Source of the DNA: Candidatus Kapaibacterium sp.
GTDB lineage: Bacteria; Bacteroidota; Ignavibacteria; Kapaibacteriales; UBA7675
NCBI GenBank assembly: GCA_028284775.1
Contig: JANQRB010000096.1
Span: 1-53,952 of the forward strand
Length of the DNA stretch: 53,952 nucleotides
Direction: 5' to 3'
Shown here: positions 40,648-49,536 of the stretch, in pieces
How positions within the stretch are numbered: position 1 is the first letter of the stretch
Layout of the letters: the number at the start of each line of letters is the position of its first letter
Translations under genes and position numbers: made by a program
The notes under the pieces: model-generated
Databases searched by the model: none
What the model was told of the DNA's origin: nothing
What the model saw: only the letters and a program-made list of their open reading frames with translations

Positions 40648-43600
40648 TCATTGTTCATCCAGCGTCTTTACGTTATCGTCGGGTGTCCGGTCGATAAGCT
40701 TATTATAGGGATCGATTCCCGCCCGCTGCGGCTCTTCATCGACGACGATCTCGATTTGATTCTGTTCCTGCTGAAATCGATGTTTGGCCAGATATAAGGG
40801 GCGTCCCAGCTCTGACTGCTCATCGTCGTCACCGAAAATGCCGATGTCGATCAGATCGTTGATCGCTATCGGTGATTCATTGCCGAGGCTGTCGGCCCGC
40901 AGCTTCTTGCTCTGGAGGTCGATCAAAACGCGATACCGACCGTCATCCATCTGCTTGTATTCCGCTTTCGTGGTTTTGTTTTCATAGAGCGTAATCGTTT
41001 CAAAAAAATCGTGAAGCAGGTACTGCAATGAGTCCGGCGTTACACCGCGGATATAATGCATAAACTCGCGCGAGGTGGTAAAGGGCGGCTCCTGAAATGC
41101 CGTCGCCGCTACATAGCGCTGCAGGGCGGCGTTAACGGAGTCCTCGCCGATATAATCCTGCAGGGCATACATTATCAGGGAGCCTTTGCGATAGTGGATG
41201 TAGTCCTGGTTTTCCACCAACATCAAAGGCAGCTCTTTTTGCCGTTCGCCGCTGCGGCCGCGGAGGTAGGAATCCAGCTCGAAACGCAGGAATCGCTGCA
41301 TCAGGTCACTGCCGTATTCCCGCTTCATTACCATTAAAGCCGAATATTGCGCCAGTGTCTCGGAGAGTAGGGTAGCGCCCTGCACGTTGGCGCCGATCAC
41401 CTGATGCGCCCACCACTGATGGGCCACTTCATGCGCCGTCACATAAAACGGCGTATCCAGATCTTCCTCTTCGTCTTCAACGCGCGTGATGAAACCAATT
41501 CGCTCGGAAAACGGAATCGTGTTGGGAAAGGATTGTGCAAAGGTGGCATAACGCGGAAACTCCAGAATTCGAACCTGCCGGTGTTGATAGGGGCTGAAAT
41601 TGGCGGAAAAATAGTCTAGCGATTTTTGTGTCGCATCGATCATCCGCTCCACGTTATAAGTATGCGAGGGATGGTGAAATATTTCGATCGCAACATCGCG
41701 CCATTTGTCACGCGCCACATCATAGCGGGCCGACAGAAACGAGTAGAAATGCAGGATCGGCGCATCCATCCGATAGTGAAAGAAGCGGCGCCCTTCGTCC
41801 AGCCATTCACGTTGCAGATATCCGGGAGCGACGGCAATCTGATCCGGGCTCGTGCTGAGCGTCGCCTCGAATCGTACCCAGTCGGCATCTTTCGTGATAT
41901 AAGTCGTCTGCCGCGCTGTTTCATCGTCAATCGACGGCATTCGTTTCTTCGGGGGTAAGTCGAACTCTTTGCGTTCATTTTCATCACCCAACTCGAAGCG
42001 CTCGTCATAGCCGAAGTGCGGAAACTGAACGCTGTTGATAAACGTGCCGTTGGCGACGATGCTGTTGTTGAAGTTGCTGTTGCGGAAACCCTGCGTGAAG
42101 TAGACGATGCTGAAATCGCAGCTAAGGCTGTCGCCCGGCAGCAGCGCCTGCTTCAGGCGATAGATACGAAAGCCGACTTCCGCATCATCGTGTGTCAGTT
42201 CATACGACCTGCCGAAATGTAGATTGCAACTATCGAGGTCGGTAGTGAGAAGCACAAAAAGCGAGTCGATGCTGCTGTCTTGTTTGTTCACTAGTTGGTA
42301 GCGACCCCGGATAGTGTAGTTGCGCTCGGCGGGGAAGATATCGACATTAACGCTAACCTCGGTAATTTTGGGCTGTGCCCGTCCTTCATACTGTTTGTAG
42401 CGCCGCTCGTAGTCGACTCTTTCCTGGCTGAGCTCGTCGTTGCTGCGGTAATTGTTTAACACGTTTGTGTTGTAATAGATAAAGGCTCCGCTGCCCGCAA
42501 AAGCCGCCAGGGCCAGTCCTGCAAGTATTGCGACGCTTCGATTGCTACGCTGGCGGGCCAGCGCAAGGCGCGGTTTCAGGCCTGCTACTTTGCCTCGTAT
42601 CCAGAACAGGTAGGTCAGCAGCAGCAGGATGAGGGCTGCCGCGCTCCAGTAGAAAGTGAACCAGGCCTGCGGCTCCAGGTAATGGCCGAAGCCGTTCATA
42701 TCGGAATAGCGGCCCGTCGGGCTGCCGGCATAATTATAAAGGTTGTGGCCCAGGTCCAGGTTCGGCAGCAACACCAGGCCGACCAGGAAAAACACTACGA
42801 CAACAATATGACCGAACAGCTTGCGATTGACCAGTACGTGCAGCAAAAAAGCCAGCACGGTTAACTGGACGATCGCCGGGAACTTAAACAGGTAGGTACT
42901 GACGAGATACTGGCCGATCTCAAAATTGAAGTAGCCTTTGACACTCTGAATAAACATTCCGCCCAGGATCAAGGCTCCCAGCAACACGGCGACGGCGATA
43001 CAAAGAGCAATCAGCTTGCCCATCAGCCCAACGAAGGTGGAAGTGGGCAGGGCATCGACTGCCTGGTCGATGCCGAGCTGACGCTCGCGCCAGACGAGCT
43101 CGCCGGCGTAAAACGTAATCAATATCAGGAGGAAGATGTTAAAAGCATCGGAGGCCTCGTTCATGATGTAGGTAACCGGAAAGACCGTTGCGCCGAAGAT
43201 CCGATCGGCATTCAGGGCGGTAATACTGTAGAATACCAGGCCGATGACGACGATGGCGAGGAAGGGAATTGAGCGCAGAATGCCGTTCAGGGTAAAACGG
43301 GTTTCGCTGAAAATCTGCTGCCAGAGCGCTATACCACCGCTGTGTAGCTGAACCCGGGGCAGCAGGAGGGTATCACTCTGCGTGGTCTTCCGGGGCGCTT
43401 CGGCGATTGCGGCGCGCTTGCTCCGGCCGGAGGTAGCGGGCGCGCGGAAGCTGAAGCCGAAATATGTGCCGATGACGACCAGAACTGATACCGCAAGCCA
43501 CACCAGTCGATTCAGGATAAAATAGCCATCGAGGGGCACCGCCATCAGGTTCTTTTCTGCTACGGTCCAGTAACGGGTATCGAGCTGATAGGCGGCGCGT

Positions 43601-44241
43601 CCGAAGGGGTCGAGCAGGGCGGACAAGAGTTCGTGTTCGAGGCCGCTGACGATGCTGACGGCGATGTTGTACAACACCAGGAAGGCGATGCCCTGAACAT
43701 AGACGAGAAAGATGCGGCGTGTTAAGGTGCCCACCGCAAAAAAGACCGCTGTGATGAATATCACATTGGGAATAATGATAAAGATCAGAATGGCCGCATA
43801 AGCGCCGGGATCGAAGCCGGTATATTTTTCCGCTTCCAGCCACCACCAGGGCAGATGCGCTGAGGCCGCGTAGCCCAGCAGGATGCCGGCAAAGACAAAA
43901 AGCATCATAACGAGCGCGCCGCCCAGGCGGCTGCCGAAATATGACAGTTTGCTGATCGGCGTTGTGAAGTATAATTCGTGGACCCGATAACGAAAGTCGC
44001 GGATAATCGCCGTGCCCGCTATGACGGTGGCTATCAGGGAGAGCGCCAGGCAGAGCCGAATCGCCGCCTGACTGAGAACATAGGGCGAATTTTTATACAC
44101 TTTACCGACGCCGCCGACGATTTCGGGTACGTCGCTGTACAAAAAGATGAAGGCCATGAGGATCGCGAGACCAAAATAGATGTGGCTGACAGGACGCTTA
44201 AACAGAAAACGGAGCTCGAAACGCAGTAGATTAAGTAACAT
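40648..44241 (-). CDS. ABC transporter permease fused to an M1 aminopeptidase
   Basis: A 1197-residue protein. Residues 1-560 hold two ABC-2-type permease halves, each with about six membrane segments (for example IYFGLAILMAFIFLY, IVVIGLVFYSITAL). Residues about 600-1150 are a gluzincin M1 domain, probably periplasmic, with zinc motif HEVAHQWW (His937, Glu938, His941) and the downstream Glu in LLSETLAQY. The usual GAMEN exopeptidase motif is absent: the matching place reads FPRYATFAQSFPNTIPFSERIGF. This permease-peptidase fusion recurs in Bacteroidota and probably couples export with peptide trimming; the substrate is unknown. The ATG at 44241 starts the first helix; the open frame continues 118 codons upstream without protein-like sequence. 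The partner ATPase gene is 55 bases upstream. Confidence 0.9.
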   Translation of the reverse strand: MLLNLLRFELRFLFKRPVSHIYFGLAILMAFIFLYSDVPEIVGGVGKVYKNSPYVLSQAAIRLCLALSLIATVIAGTAIIRDFRYRVHELYFTTPISKLSYFGSRLGGALVMMLFVFAGILLGYAASAHLPWWWLEAEKYTGFDPGAYAAILIFIIIPNVIFITAVFFAVGTLTRRIFLVYVQGIAFLVLYNIAVSIVSGLEHELLSALLDPFGRAAYQLDTRYWTVAEKNLMAVPLDGYFILNRLVWLAVSVLVVIGTYFGFSFRAPATSGRSKRAAIAEAPRKTTQSDTLLLPRVQLHSGGIALWQQIFSETRFTLNGILRSIPFLAIVVIGLVFYSITALNADRIFGATVFPVTYIMNEASDAFNIFLLILITFYAGELVWRERQLGIDQAVDALPTSTFVGLMGKLIALCIAVAVLLGALILGGMFIQSVKGYFNFEIGQYLVSTYLFKFPAIVQLTVLAFLLHVLVNRKLFGHIVVVVFFLVGLVLLPNLDLGHNLYNYAGSPTGRYSDMNGFGHYLEPQAWFTFYWSAAALILLLLTYLFWIRGKVAGLKPRLALARQRSNRSVAILAGLALAAFAGSGAFIYYNTNVLNNYRSNDELSQERVDYERRYKQYEGRAQPKITEVSVNVDIFPAERNYTIRGRYQLVNKQDSSIDSLFVLLTTDLDSCNLHFGRSYELTHDDAEVGFRIYRLKQALLPGDSLSCDFSIVYFTQGFRNSNFNNSIVANGTFINSVQFPHFGYDERFELGDENERKEFDLPPKKRMPSIDDETARQTTYITKDADWVRFEATLSTSPDQIAVAPGYLQREWLDEGRRFFHYRMDAPILHFYSFLSARYDVARDKWRDVAIEIFHHPSHTYNVERMIDATQKSLDYFSANFSPYQHRQVRILEFPRYATFAQSFPNTIPFSERIGFITRVEDEEEDLDTPFYVTAHEVAHQWWAHQVIGANVQGATLLSETLAQYSALMVMKREYGSDLMQRFLRFELDSYLRGRSGERQKELPLMLVENQDYIHYRKGSLIMYALQDYIGEDSVNAALQRYVAATAFQEPPFTTSREFMHYIRGVTPDSLQYLLHDFFETITLYENKTTKAEYKQMDDGRYRVLIDLQSKKLRADSLGNESPIAINDLIDIGIFGDDDEQSELGRPLYLAKHRFQQEQNQIEIVVDEEPQRAGIDPYNKLIDRTPDDNVKTLDEQ

Positions 44242-44296
44242 CGTGGCCTCTGCTTGAGTGCTGAATGTAACAAAGGACGCTTGCGGGAATGCTGGT

Positions 44297-45178
44297 CTAG
44301 GCCGCTTCACTACCTTGGTGAATCTGGTGAAAATACACGTCTTCCAGTTCGCTTTCCACCGGGCTGAACTGTTCTCCGGGCTGTTGCTCGCTGAAAACAT
44401 GAATGACGGGTCGCCCCGCCACCAGACGCGTTGATATGATGTCGAAATCACTCTGAAACCGGGCGAGCTCGGTCTTCGCGACGACGGTCTTCCAGATCTT
44501 GCCCTGGATGGCATCGATCGCCTCTTGCGGACTGCCGGTAAACACCAGCCTGCCGGCGGCGATGATGGCCATTTGCGGGCAAAGCTCGCGTACATCGGCT
44601 ACGATGTGCGTTGAAAGGATCACAACCACGTTTTCACCGATTTCGCTGAGCAGATTCAGAAAGCGATTACGCTCGATAGGGTCGAGCCCGGCCGTCGGCT
44701 CATCGACTATAATAAGCTCGGGGTTGCCGAGCAGTGCCACCGCGATCCCCAGTCGCTGCTTCATGCCGCCGGAGAATCCGCCGACTCTTTTGCCCCGTAC
44801 TTCATACAGGTTCGTCTGCTGCAGCAGTGATCGAACGGTCTCTTTGCGTTCGCCGGCCTTGACGATACCTTTCAGCGTCGCGAAATGGTCAAGGATAAGT
44901 TCGGCATTCAGATTAGGATAAAAGCCGAATTCCTGCGGCAGATAACCAAGGCGTTTGCGCAGTTCGCGTTTTTCGCGCAATACATCGATGCCGTTGAAGT
45001 GAATACTGCCCTCGTCCGGGTCCTGCAGGGTGGCGATGGTGCGCATGAGCGTGGATTTGCCCGCGCCATTGGGGCCCAGCAGACCAAACATTCCTTTGCC
45101 CAGTGTCAGCGAAATGCCGTTCAAGGCTTGCACACCGCCAGGATAGGTCTTGCTGATGCCCTGGATTCGCAGTTCCAT
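44297..45178 (-). CDS. ABC transporter ATP-binding protein, partner of the permease-peptidase
   Basis: A 293-residue ATPase of the ABC-2 export type. It has Walker A GPNGAGKST, the Q-loop in LGYLPQEFGFYPNL, signature FSGGMKQRLGIA, Walker B ELIIVDEPTAGLDP and the switch His in ILSTHIVADV. The C-terminal 75 residues form the usual regulatory tail of CcmA/DrrA-like ATPases (IWKTVVAKTELARF, LEDVYFH). GGAG lies nine bases before the ATG. It precedes the permease/M1 gene on the same strand and surely powers it. Together they make a two-gene exporter. Confidence 0.95.
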   Translation of the reverse strand: MELRIQGISKTYPGGVQALNGISLTLGKGMFGLLGPNGAGKSTLMRTIATLQDPDEGSIHFNGIDVLREKRELRKRLGYLPQEFGFYPNLNAELILDHFATLKGIVKAGERKETVRSLLQQTNLYEVRGKRVGGFSGGMKQRLGIAVALLGNPELIIVDEPTAGLDPIERNRFLNLLSEIGENVVVILSTHIVADVRELCPQMAIIAAGRLVFTGSPQEAIDAIQGKIWKTVVAKTELARFQSDFDIISTRLVAGRPVIHVFSEQQPGEQFSPVESELEDVYFHQIHQGSEAA

Positions 45179-45289
45179 GCTCTTGCTCCAAAATGTTTGA
45201 GGAATGAAAGCGGCTCATTACGACGGCGGCAAAATAATTGTTTCGCATTGAATACCTGCATCAGCGCCTGAGCGGGCAAGCTCGGCGCA

Positions 45290-45322
45290 TTGAATGCCCT
45301 ATGGCAAATTTTGGTATATTTC
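45290..45322 (+). promoter_or_regulatory. Weak Bacteroidota-type promoter candidate
   Basis: TTG (45290-45292), 22 bases, then TATATTTC (45315-45322), one mismatch from TAnnTTTG. It lies in the divergent region between the ABC ATPase and the DUF4412-like gene, reading towards the latter, whose GTG start is about 95 bases downstream. The spacing is at the long end. Confidence 0.22.
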
Positions 45323-45422
45323 GCCTTATGCCTTTTGTAAAATACCAGAATCATAGCGGGAATGAAGCGATCGCGAACAGATTGGCGATTGCAAGGCTAT
45401 TCTTATCGATGGAGCGGAGCTC

Positions 45423-46121
45423 GTGTTTGCCGGATTGAAGCGCAAATTGTCACAAATCGGAAAATTGGCGGCCGCGATTGCTGTCATATTTGGGTCGTTC
45501 AGCGTACCTTTGTCGGATGTCGATGGACAGCAACAGGCTATGTTGTGGGCCCAGCAGGCCATTCCCGGTTTGCCGGCCGAGCTTGTACGCGCCGGCTACC
45601 GGCGCTATGATGTCGAGTCCGGTATTATTGAATACCAGGTGACCGGAACACAGCGCGGCACGCAAAAACTGTATTTCGATCATTGGGGCTGGCGCGAAGC
45701 CAAGTTCATTGAAACCGAAGGCGCTGACCTGACGGTAAGGAATATCGAAATCCTGGAGGGCCGCTGGCTGACGACGGTCAATCTGATCGATCGCAGTGCC
45801 AAAAGGAGAGCCAATCCCGTCTTCGACCAGATGATGCAAAGTGCCGACAACAAGCATATGGGGCGGCTCGGCCTGGATTTGATGCGCCAGATGGGCGGCC
45901 AGGTTCTCCGAAAGGAAAATATCCTGGGCTACCCCTGCGATGTCTGGGAGCTAAAGGCGCTGGGCGGCCGATCCTGGCTGTGGCAGCATATTACATTAAA
46001 AACCGAGGTCGAAAAGTGGGACCTCATAATGAATACGACAGCACTTTCAATTGATACCGAGGCAAGCCTGCCACCCGATATATTCGCGCTGCCCTCGGAT
46101 ATTTCGATAACGGAAGAGTAA
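45423..46121 (+). CDS. Exported DUF4412-like protein, paralogue 1
   Basis: A 232-residue exported protein with a GTG start; GGAG lies eight bases before it and no in-frame ATG is nearby. The N-terminus (KRKLSQIGKLAAAIAVIFGSFSVPLS) is a signal peptide. The domain shows VESGIIEYQVTGTQRGTQKLYFDHWGWREAKF, read in pieces, then LGYPCDVWELKALG and WLWQHITLKTEV, and ends ASLPPDIFALPSDI. This matches its neighbour's layout and resembles the DUF4412 type, whose fold is lipocalin-like and whose function is unknown. It lies 48 bases before its paralogue. Confidence 0.75.
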   Translation: MFAGLKRKLSQIGKLAAAIAVIFGSFSVPLSDVDGQQQAMLWAQQAIPGLPAELVRAGYRRYDVESGIIEYQVTGTQRGTQKLYFDHWGWREAKFIETEGADLTVRNIEILEGRWLTTVNLIDRSAKRRANPVFDQMMQSADNKHMGRLGLDLMRQMGGQVLRKENILGYPCDVWELKALGGRSWLWQHITLKTEVEKWDLIMNTTALSIDTEASLPPDIFALPSDISITEE

Positions 46122-46128
46122 GTTCCCC

Positions 46129-46145
46129 CGGCGTATCTTACGCCG
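46129..46145 (+). other. Small GC hairpin between the two DUF4412-like genes
   Basis: CGGCGTA-TCT-TACGCCG forms a seven-pair stem with a three-base loop directly after the first paralogue's stop. No T run follows, so it is more likely an RNA-stabilising or attenuating hairpin within an operon than a full terminator. Confidence 0.35.
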
Positions 46146-46169
46146 TACCCTCAATTAATAGCGGAGTCT

Positions 46170-46862
46170 ATGATGCAAAGAATGTTATTGAAAGCGGGTC
46201 TGTTAACAGCAGCCTTTTGCCTGATACATACCAGTGTAAACGGCGACAAAGAAAAAAATGCCGAACACTTCGTCAAAGAAGGCTACAAGATAAATAATAT
46301 CGAGTCGGCGATAATTGTATATGAGCTCTCCGGCATGCAAAGCGGTCGCAAGGAAGTGTATTTCGATCATTATGGCTGGCGAAAAGCGGAATATACACAA
46401 GCGACGACGGAGTTAATGGGCACCAAAACCGTGGAAAACAGACTGAGCCTTATCGATGGCGAGTGGCAATACAATATCGACCTCGACAAAAAAACTGGGA
46501 CGAAGGTGAAAAATCCGCTGCTGCAACAGATTGCGGACGGAAACACGGATAAGAGTCTGGCAAAGGCAGGTGAGGAGATGTTAAAAGGAATGGGCGCTAA
46601 AAAAACTGGGACCGCTATGATGTTGGGTAAGAACTGCGATGTATGGGAAGCGAAAAGTATGGGGACCAAAATTTGGGCCTGGAATTCCGTGGAACTGAAA
46701 ACCGAAACCACTATGATGGGCATGACACAGGGAATGACGGCCGTCAAATTCGAAGCGAATGCCAGTATTCCCGCTGACAAATTCGCCATTCCGGAAGGCA
46801 TCGATTTCTCCGGCAGCGCTCACTTGCAGGAAATGATGAACAAATTCGGCAAAAAGAAATAA
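46170..46862 (+). CDS. Exported DUF4412-like protein, paralogue 2
   Basis: A 230-residue exported protein. Its signal peptide (MLLKAGLLTAAFCLIHTSVNG) is followed by IESAIIVYELSGMQSGRKEVYFDHYGWRKAEY, LGKNCDVWEAKSMGTKIWAWNS and ASIPADKFAIPEGI, aligning throughout with the preceding gene. It differs by a Met-rich stretch (TTMMGMTQGMTAV) and a Lys-rich tail (MNKFGKKK), so the two have diverged considerably. The ATG at 46170 lies 48 bases after the paralogue's stop. The gene's 3' side abuts a MITE-like element that may end its transcript. Confidence 0.75.
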   Translation: MMQRMLLKAGLLTAAFCLIHTSVNGDKEKNAEHFVKEGYKINNIESAIIVYELSGMQSGRKEVYFDHYGWRKAEYTQATTELMGTKTVENRLSLIDGEWQYNIDLDKKTGTKVKNPLLQQIADGNTDKSLAKAGEEMLKGMGAKKTGTAMMLGKNCDVWEAKSMGTKIWAWNSVELKTETTMMGMTQGMTAVKFEANASIPADKFAIPEGIDFSGSAHLQEMMNKFGKKK

Positions 46863-46982
46863 CCCTTAGATTTCGGATGCAATCCTTGTTCCATTTCTTG
46901 CGCGAGCCTTACCTGTGGAATGAAACCGCAAATCGGATCAGCGCATTGCAATTGTTCGATTGCTGCCGTTGAGACGCAACAA

Positions 46983-47200
46983 TTTGAAAGAGGCTGCTTC
47001 AATACCAGTGTTTTTTCAACATAGTTTTTTTAATGTTCCCCTCTTTTTGAAAGAGGGGCCAGGGGAGTTAATAAGCCCTTAGATTCTCATAAAACGTCCC
47101 CGTTTGGCGCTCGTCCGCGCCTCACTCCCGTACTTCAAGGGGAGGGCAACTGTAAAGATTTTATTTGAAAAACACTAGTATGAAGCAGCCTTTTGTTTAA
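46983..47200. mobile_element. MITE-like non-coding element with imperfect terminal inverted repeats
   Basis: About 215 bases with no open frame. The left end (46983-47020) and right end (47164-47197) are imperfect inverted copies of about 30 bases. Both contain GGCTGCTTCA, a TA-C-AGTG core and a TTTTTCAA end. A perfect nine-pair hairpin sits inside (CCCCTCTTT-TTG-AAAGAGGGG, 47038-47058), followed by CCAGGGGAGTTAA, a word pattern I associate with dispersed repeats in Bacteroidota genomes. No transposase is present. It lies between two converging genes and its hairpin could end transcription. I did not find a clear target-site duplication. Confidence 0.6.
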
Positions 47201-47211
47201 GCAATATTCGT

Positions 47212-47934
47212 TTAACATTCACAGCAGCAGCAGACGAAATACAGCACGCCGCTGTAGCTGCAGACTTCGCCATCCTCGCACTTCAGACGAATGAACAAGC
47301 CGCGATAGTCGGCGGCATCGCAGCCCGCTTCTTCACACGCTGCTTTTTGTTGTTCCGCAAGGCTCTCGATAATCTTTTTGATCGCGTCAAGCGCCGCATC
47401 GCGATCCTTGCATTTAAACTCGACGCGCTCGGTCACTTTCTGGACCTCGAATTCATCGCAAGGCTCATCGTTGTAATCGATGTCGGGTACCGTGACTTCG
47501 CGCGGGCAGGAACAACAACAATAGAAATAAACGACGGCTTTGGCAACACAGGTTTCGTCATCAATTTTGGCGTATTTCACAGCTATGCCCGCGATTGCAA
47601 TCTGATCGCAGCCCTTTTCATCGCAGAGTGCGAAGGCCCGTTCGAGTCCCTGGAAAACGGCCTTGCATGTGGCCTTGTAGCGTTCCTCGAAGTCGCAGCA
47701 GGTATAGCGCTCTACTCCGCCCGTCCGCTGCAGCTCCTGATCTTCGCAGATATTATCGTCCTGTATGAAGGCAACCGCGCCCATGAGGGAGCTGAGGTTT
47801 GCGTAGGCGGCCAACTCGCCGCTGCTGTTAATATTGATGGCGGTCGACGCGAAGTCGCTTTCCGCACTCGCTGCTGCCGCGTCGACAGCCCAGATGAAAA
47901 CAAGAAAACTAAGGGCACAAATAATTCTTTGCAT
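47212..47934 (-). CDS. Exported protein with two Cys-rich repeats ending in CCC motifs
   Basis: I do not recognise the family. The 240 residues start with a signal peptide (MQRIICALSFLVFIWAVDAAAA). The mature protein holds two related repeats of about 65-70 residues. Repeat 1 runs from YTCCDFEERYKATCKAVF through CDEKGCDQIAIAGIAVKY to VVYFYCCCSCP. Repeat 2 runs from VEFKCKDRDAALDAIKKI through CEEAGCDAADYRGLFIRLK to VLYFVCCCCEC. Each is a helix with a C-x4-5-GCD motif followed by strands and a final cysteine run. The terminal run at the very C-terminus suggests metal or redox chemistry. It is acidic overall. The gene stands alone, its 3' end next to the MITE-like element. Confidence 0.85.
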   Translation of the reverse strand: MQRIICALSFLVFIWAVDAAAASAESDFASTAININSSGELAAYANLSSLMGAVAFIQDDNICEDQELQRTGGVERYTCCDFEERYKATCKAVFQGLERAFALCDEKGCDQIAIAGIAVKYAKIDDETCVAKAVVYFYCCCSCPREVTVPDIDYNDEPCDEFEVQKVTERVEFKCKDRDAALDAIKKIIESLAEQQKAACEEAGCDAADYRGLFIRLKCEDGEVCSYSGVLYFVCCCCEC

Positions 47935-48403
47935 ACATCCTCCGGATGAATGTGAGGTGTTAAGAAATGAGTTGTTAATGTCCCGGGGCAGTTGGTTCCG
48001 GAAACTCAGGGCAGTGGTTTTCAGTTCGCGTTTGTCCTGGCCTGATGATAGCCGCGCGCTCGGCCTTCGCTTTGATCCTGATGCTTACAATGCACTATGG
48101 GTGTTGACCTTGAGGGCAGTATTGGCATACTCATGCATCGTTTCCTGCGCTGGTACGGGCTGTTCGCTTGCGCCTGGCGGATCGTACCCGCCAGTTTACA
48201 GGTTTTGCCGCTGCTAAGCAAATGAAATTTCCTGACAGCTAAAATTGATTGATTACGTGGCGCAGCGACAATGAGGTCCGGAAGGATGTCTATGGAATTT
48301 TGCCCGTCAGGATCAGATCCGTAGGTACCGAGCCGGAGTAGATTCACTCATTCATCGTAAATTGCAGCTTGTTAATTTCAATGGATTGTAGTAAAGGAAT
48401 GCC
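47935..48403. other. Divergent intergenic region upstream of the deaminase gene
   Basis: 469 bases. A hairpin CTGGCGG-N7-CCGCCAG (48174-48194) is followed by a loose T-rich run on the plus strand. A minus-strand open frame (48021-48347) shows no recognisable protein. I see no gene; promoters for both flanking genes should be here. Confidence 0.35.
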
Positions 48404-49453
48404 ATGCAAATACAAAGGCAGCTGCTGCGGGATATCGTTCGATCGATTCCAAAGGTAGAACTTCACGTACATCTTGAGGGTACGATTCAGGCGACGACAT
48501 TGTTGAAGTTGGCACGACGCAATAGTGTCAATCTACCGGCGCAGAGCGAGGACGAGTTAGCCCACTGGTATCAGTTCACGGACTTCGCGCACTTCGCCGA
48601 GATCTGGATGACCATATCTTCCTGCATAAGAACTGTCGAGGACATCGAGGAGATTACCCGTGATTTTCTGATGGGACAGGCGGAGCAGAATATACGCTAC
48701 TCTGAAGTGAGCTATACGCCACAAACGCATTTCCGGAATGCCGGCATTCCATTTCGCGCGCAGCTCGCGGCGATCAATCGCGCCCGTGCCTGGGCCGCCG
48801 CCGACCTGGGCGTCTGGATGGGGCTCGTGGTCGACATCTCACGCAATGTGACGCCCGAGGAAGGTTTGCAGGTTGCCGCCTGGGCGATTGAAGGGATGGG
48901 CGAGGGAGTTATAGCACTCGGCCTTGGCGGACCGGAAATCGGTAACCCGCCCTCCAAATTCAGCGCGGCATTTGCCCTTGCCCGCGAGGCCGGTCTGGCG
49001 CGCGTCCCCCACGCCGGCGAGACGGTCGGCGCTGAGAGCGTCCGCGGCGCCCTGCATGAGCTGCATGCCGACCGCATCGGCCACGGCGTCCGCTGCCTCG
49101 AAGATCCCGACCTTGTTAAAGTACTGCGTTCGCGCGCCATTCCCCTGGAAGTATGCCCCACGAGTAACGTCTGCCTCAAAGTTGTGCCCGCACTGAGTGC
49201 GCATCCGCTGCCGCGCCTGCTCGACGAGGGGCTCTGCGTTACGATCAACTCGGATGATCCGCCGATGTTCAATACGACGCTGACGGACGAGTATCTGGCG
49301 ATCATCGATGCATTTGATTTGACGCCGTCTCTTGTGAAGCGCTTGATGTTGAATGCCGTGCGGAGTTCGTTTTTGGGGGAGGATAAACAGGACCTGCTCG
49401 CAGAGGAGATCGAGCGACATTTTGACGATAAAGAGACGACGACACAAAATTAG
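48404..49453 (+). CDS. Adenosine (or adenine) deaminase family protein
   Basis: A 349-residue zinc amidohydrolase that deaminates an adenine-containing nucleoside or base. Metal ligands are in VELHVHLEGT, the proton-relay Glu and His in PHAGE and RIGHGVR, and the last Asp in NSDDPPMF. VCPTSNVCLKV is also typical. Length and motifs fit class Add/Ade; I cannot tell adenosine from adenine deaminase, or from 6-aminodeoxyfutalosine deaminase of the futalosine menaquinone route, since no partner genes are visible. AAGGAAT before the ATG is a good ribosome site. It lies 83 bases before the YCII-like gene. Confidence 0.93.
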   Translation: MQIQRQLLRDIVRSIPKVELHVHLEGTIQATTLLKLARRNSVNLPAQSEDELAHWYQFTDFAHFAEIWMTISSCIRTVEDIEEITRDFLMGQAEQNIRYSEVSYTPQTHFRNAGIPFRAQLAAINRARAWAAADLGVWMGLVVDISRNVTPEEGLQVAAWAIEGMGEGVIALGLGGPEIGNPPSKFSAAFALAREAGLARVPHAGETVGAESVRGALHELHADRIGHGVRCLEDPDLVKVLRSRAIPLEVCPTSNVCLKVVPALSAHPLPRLLDEGLCVTINSDDPPMFNTTLTDEYLAIIDAFDLTPSLVKRLMLNAVRSSFLGEDKQDLLAEEIERHFDDKETTTQN

Positions 49454-49536
49454 TAATCACCTGTCCGAATTGCCATTGCCCATTCGTAGTACAAGCGAAA
49501 ATCAGCTTTCTCAATCTCTCGATGGAGTTTCTTTCA

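Noticed and set aside
44242..44595. 118-residue N-terminal extension of the permease-peptidase
   Set aside because: It overlaps the ATPase gene on the same strand in another frame and is not membrane-like.
47347..47949. 200-codon plus-strand open frame
   Set aside because: Antisense to the Cys-rich repeat protein, whose internal duplication marks the real frame.
48021..48347. 108-codon minus-strand open frame in an intergenic region
   Set aside because: No homology signal, no ribosome site, and composition unlike its neighbours.
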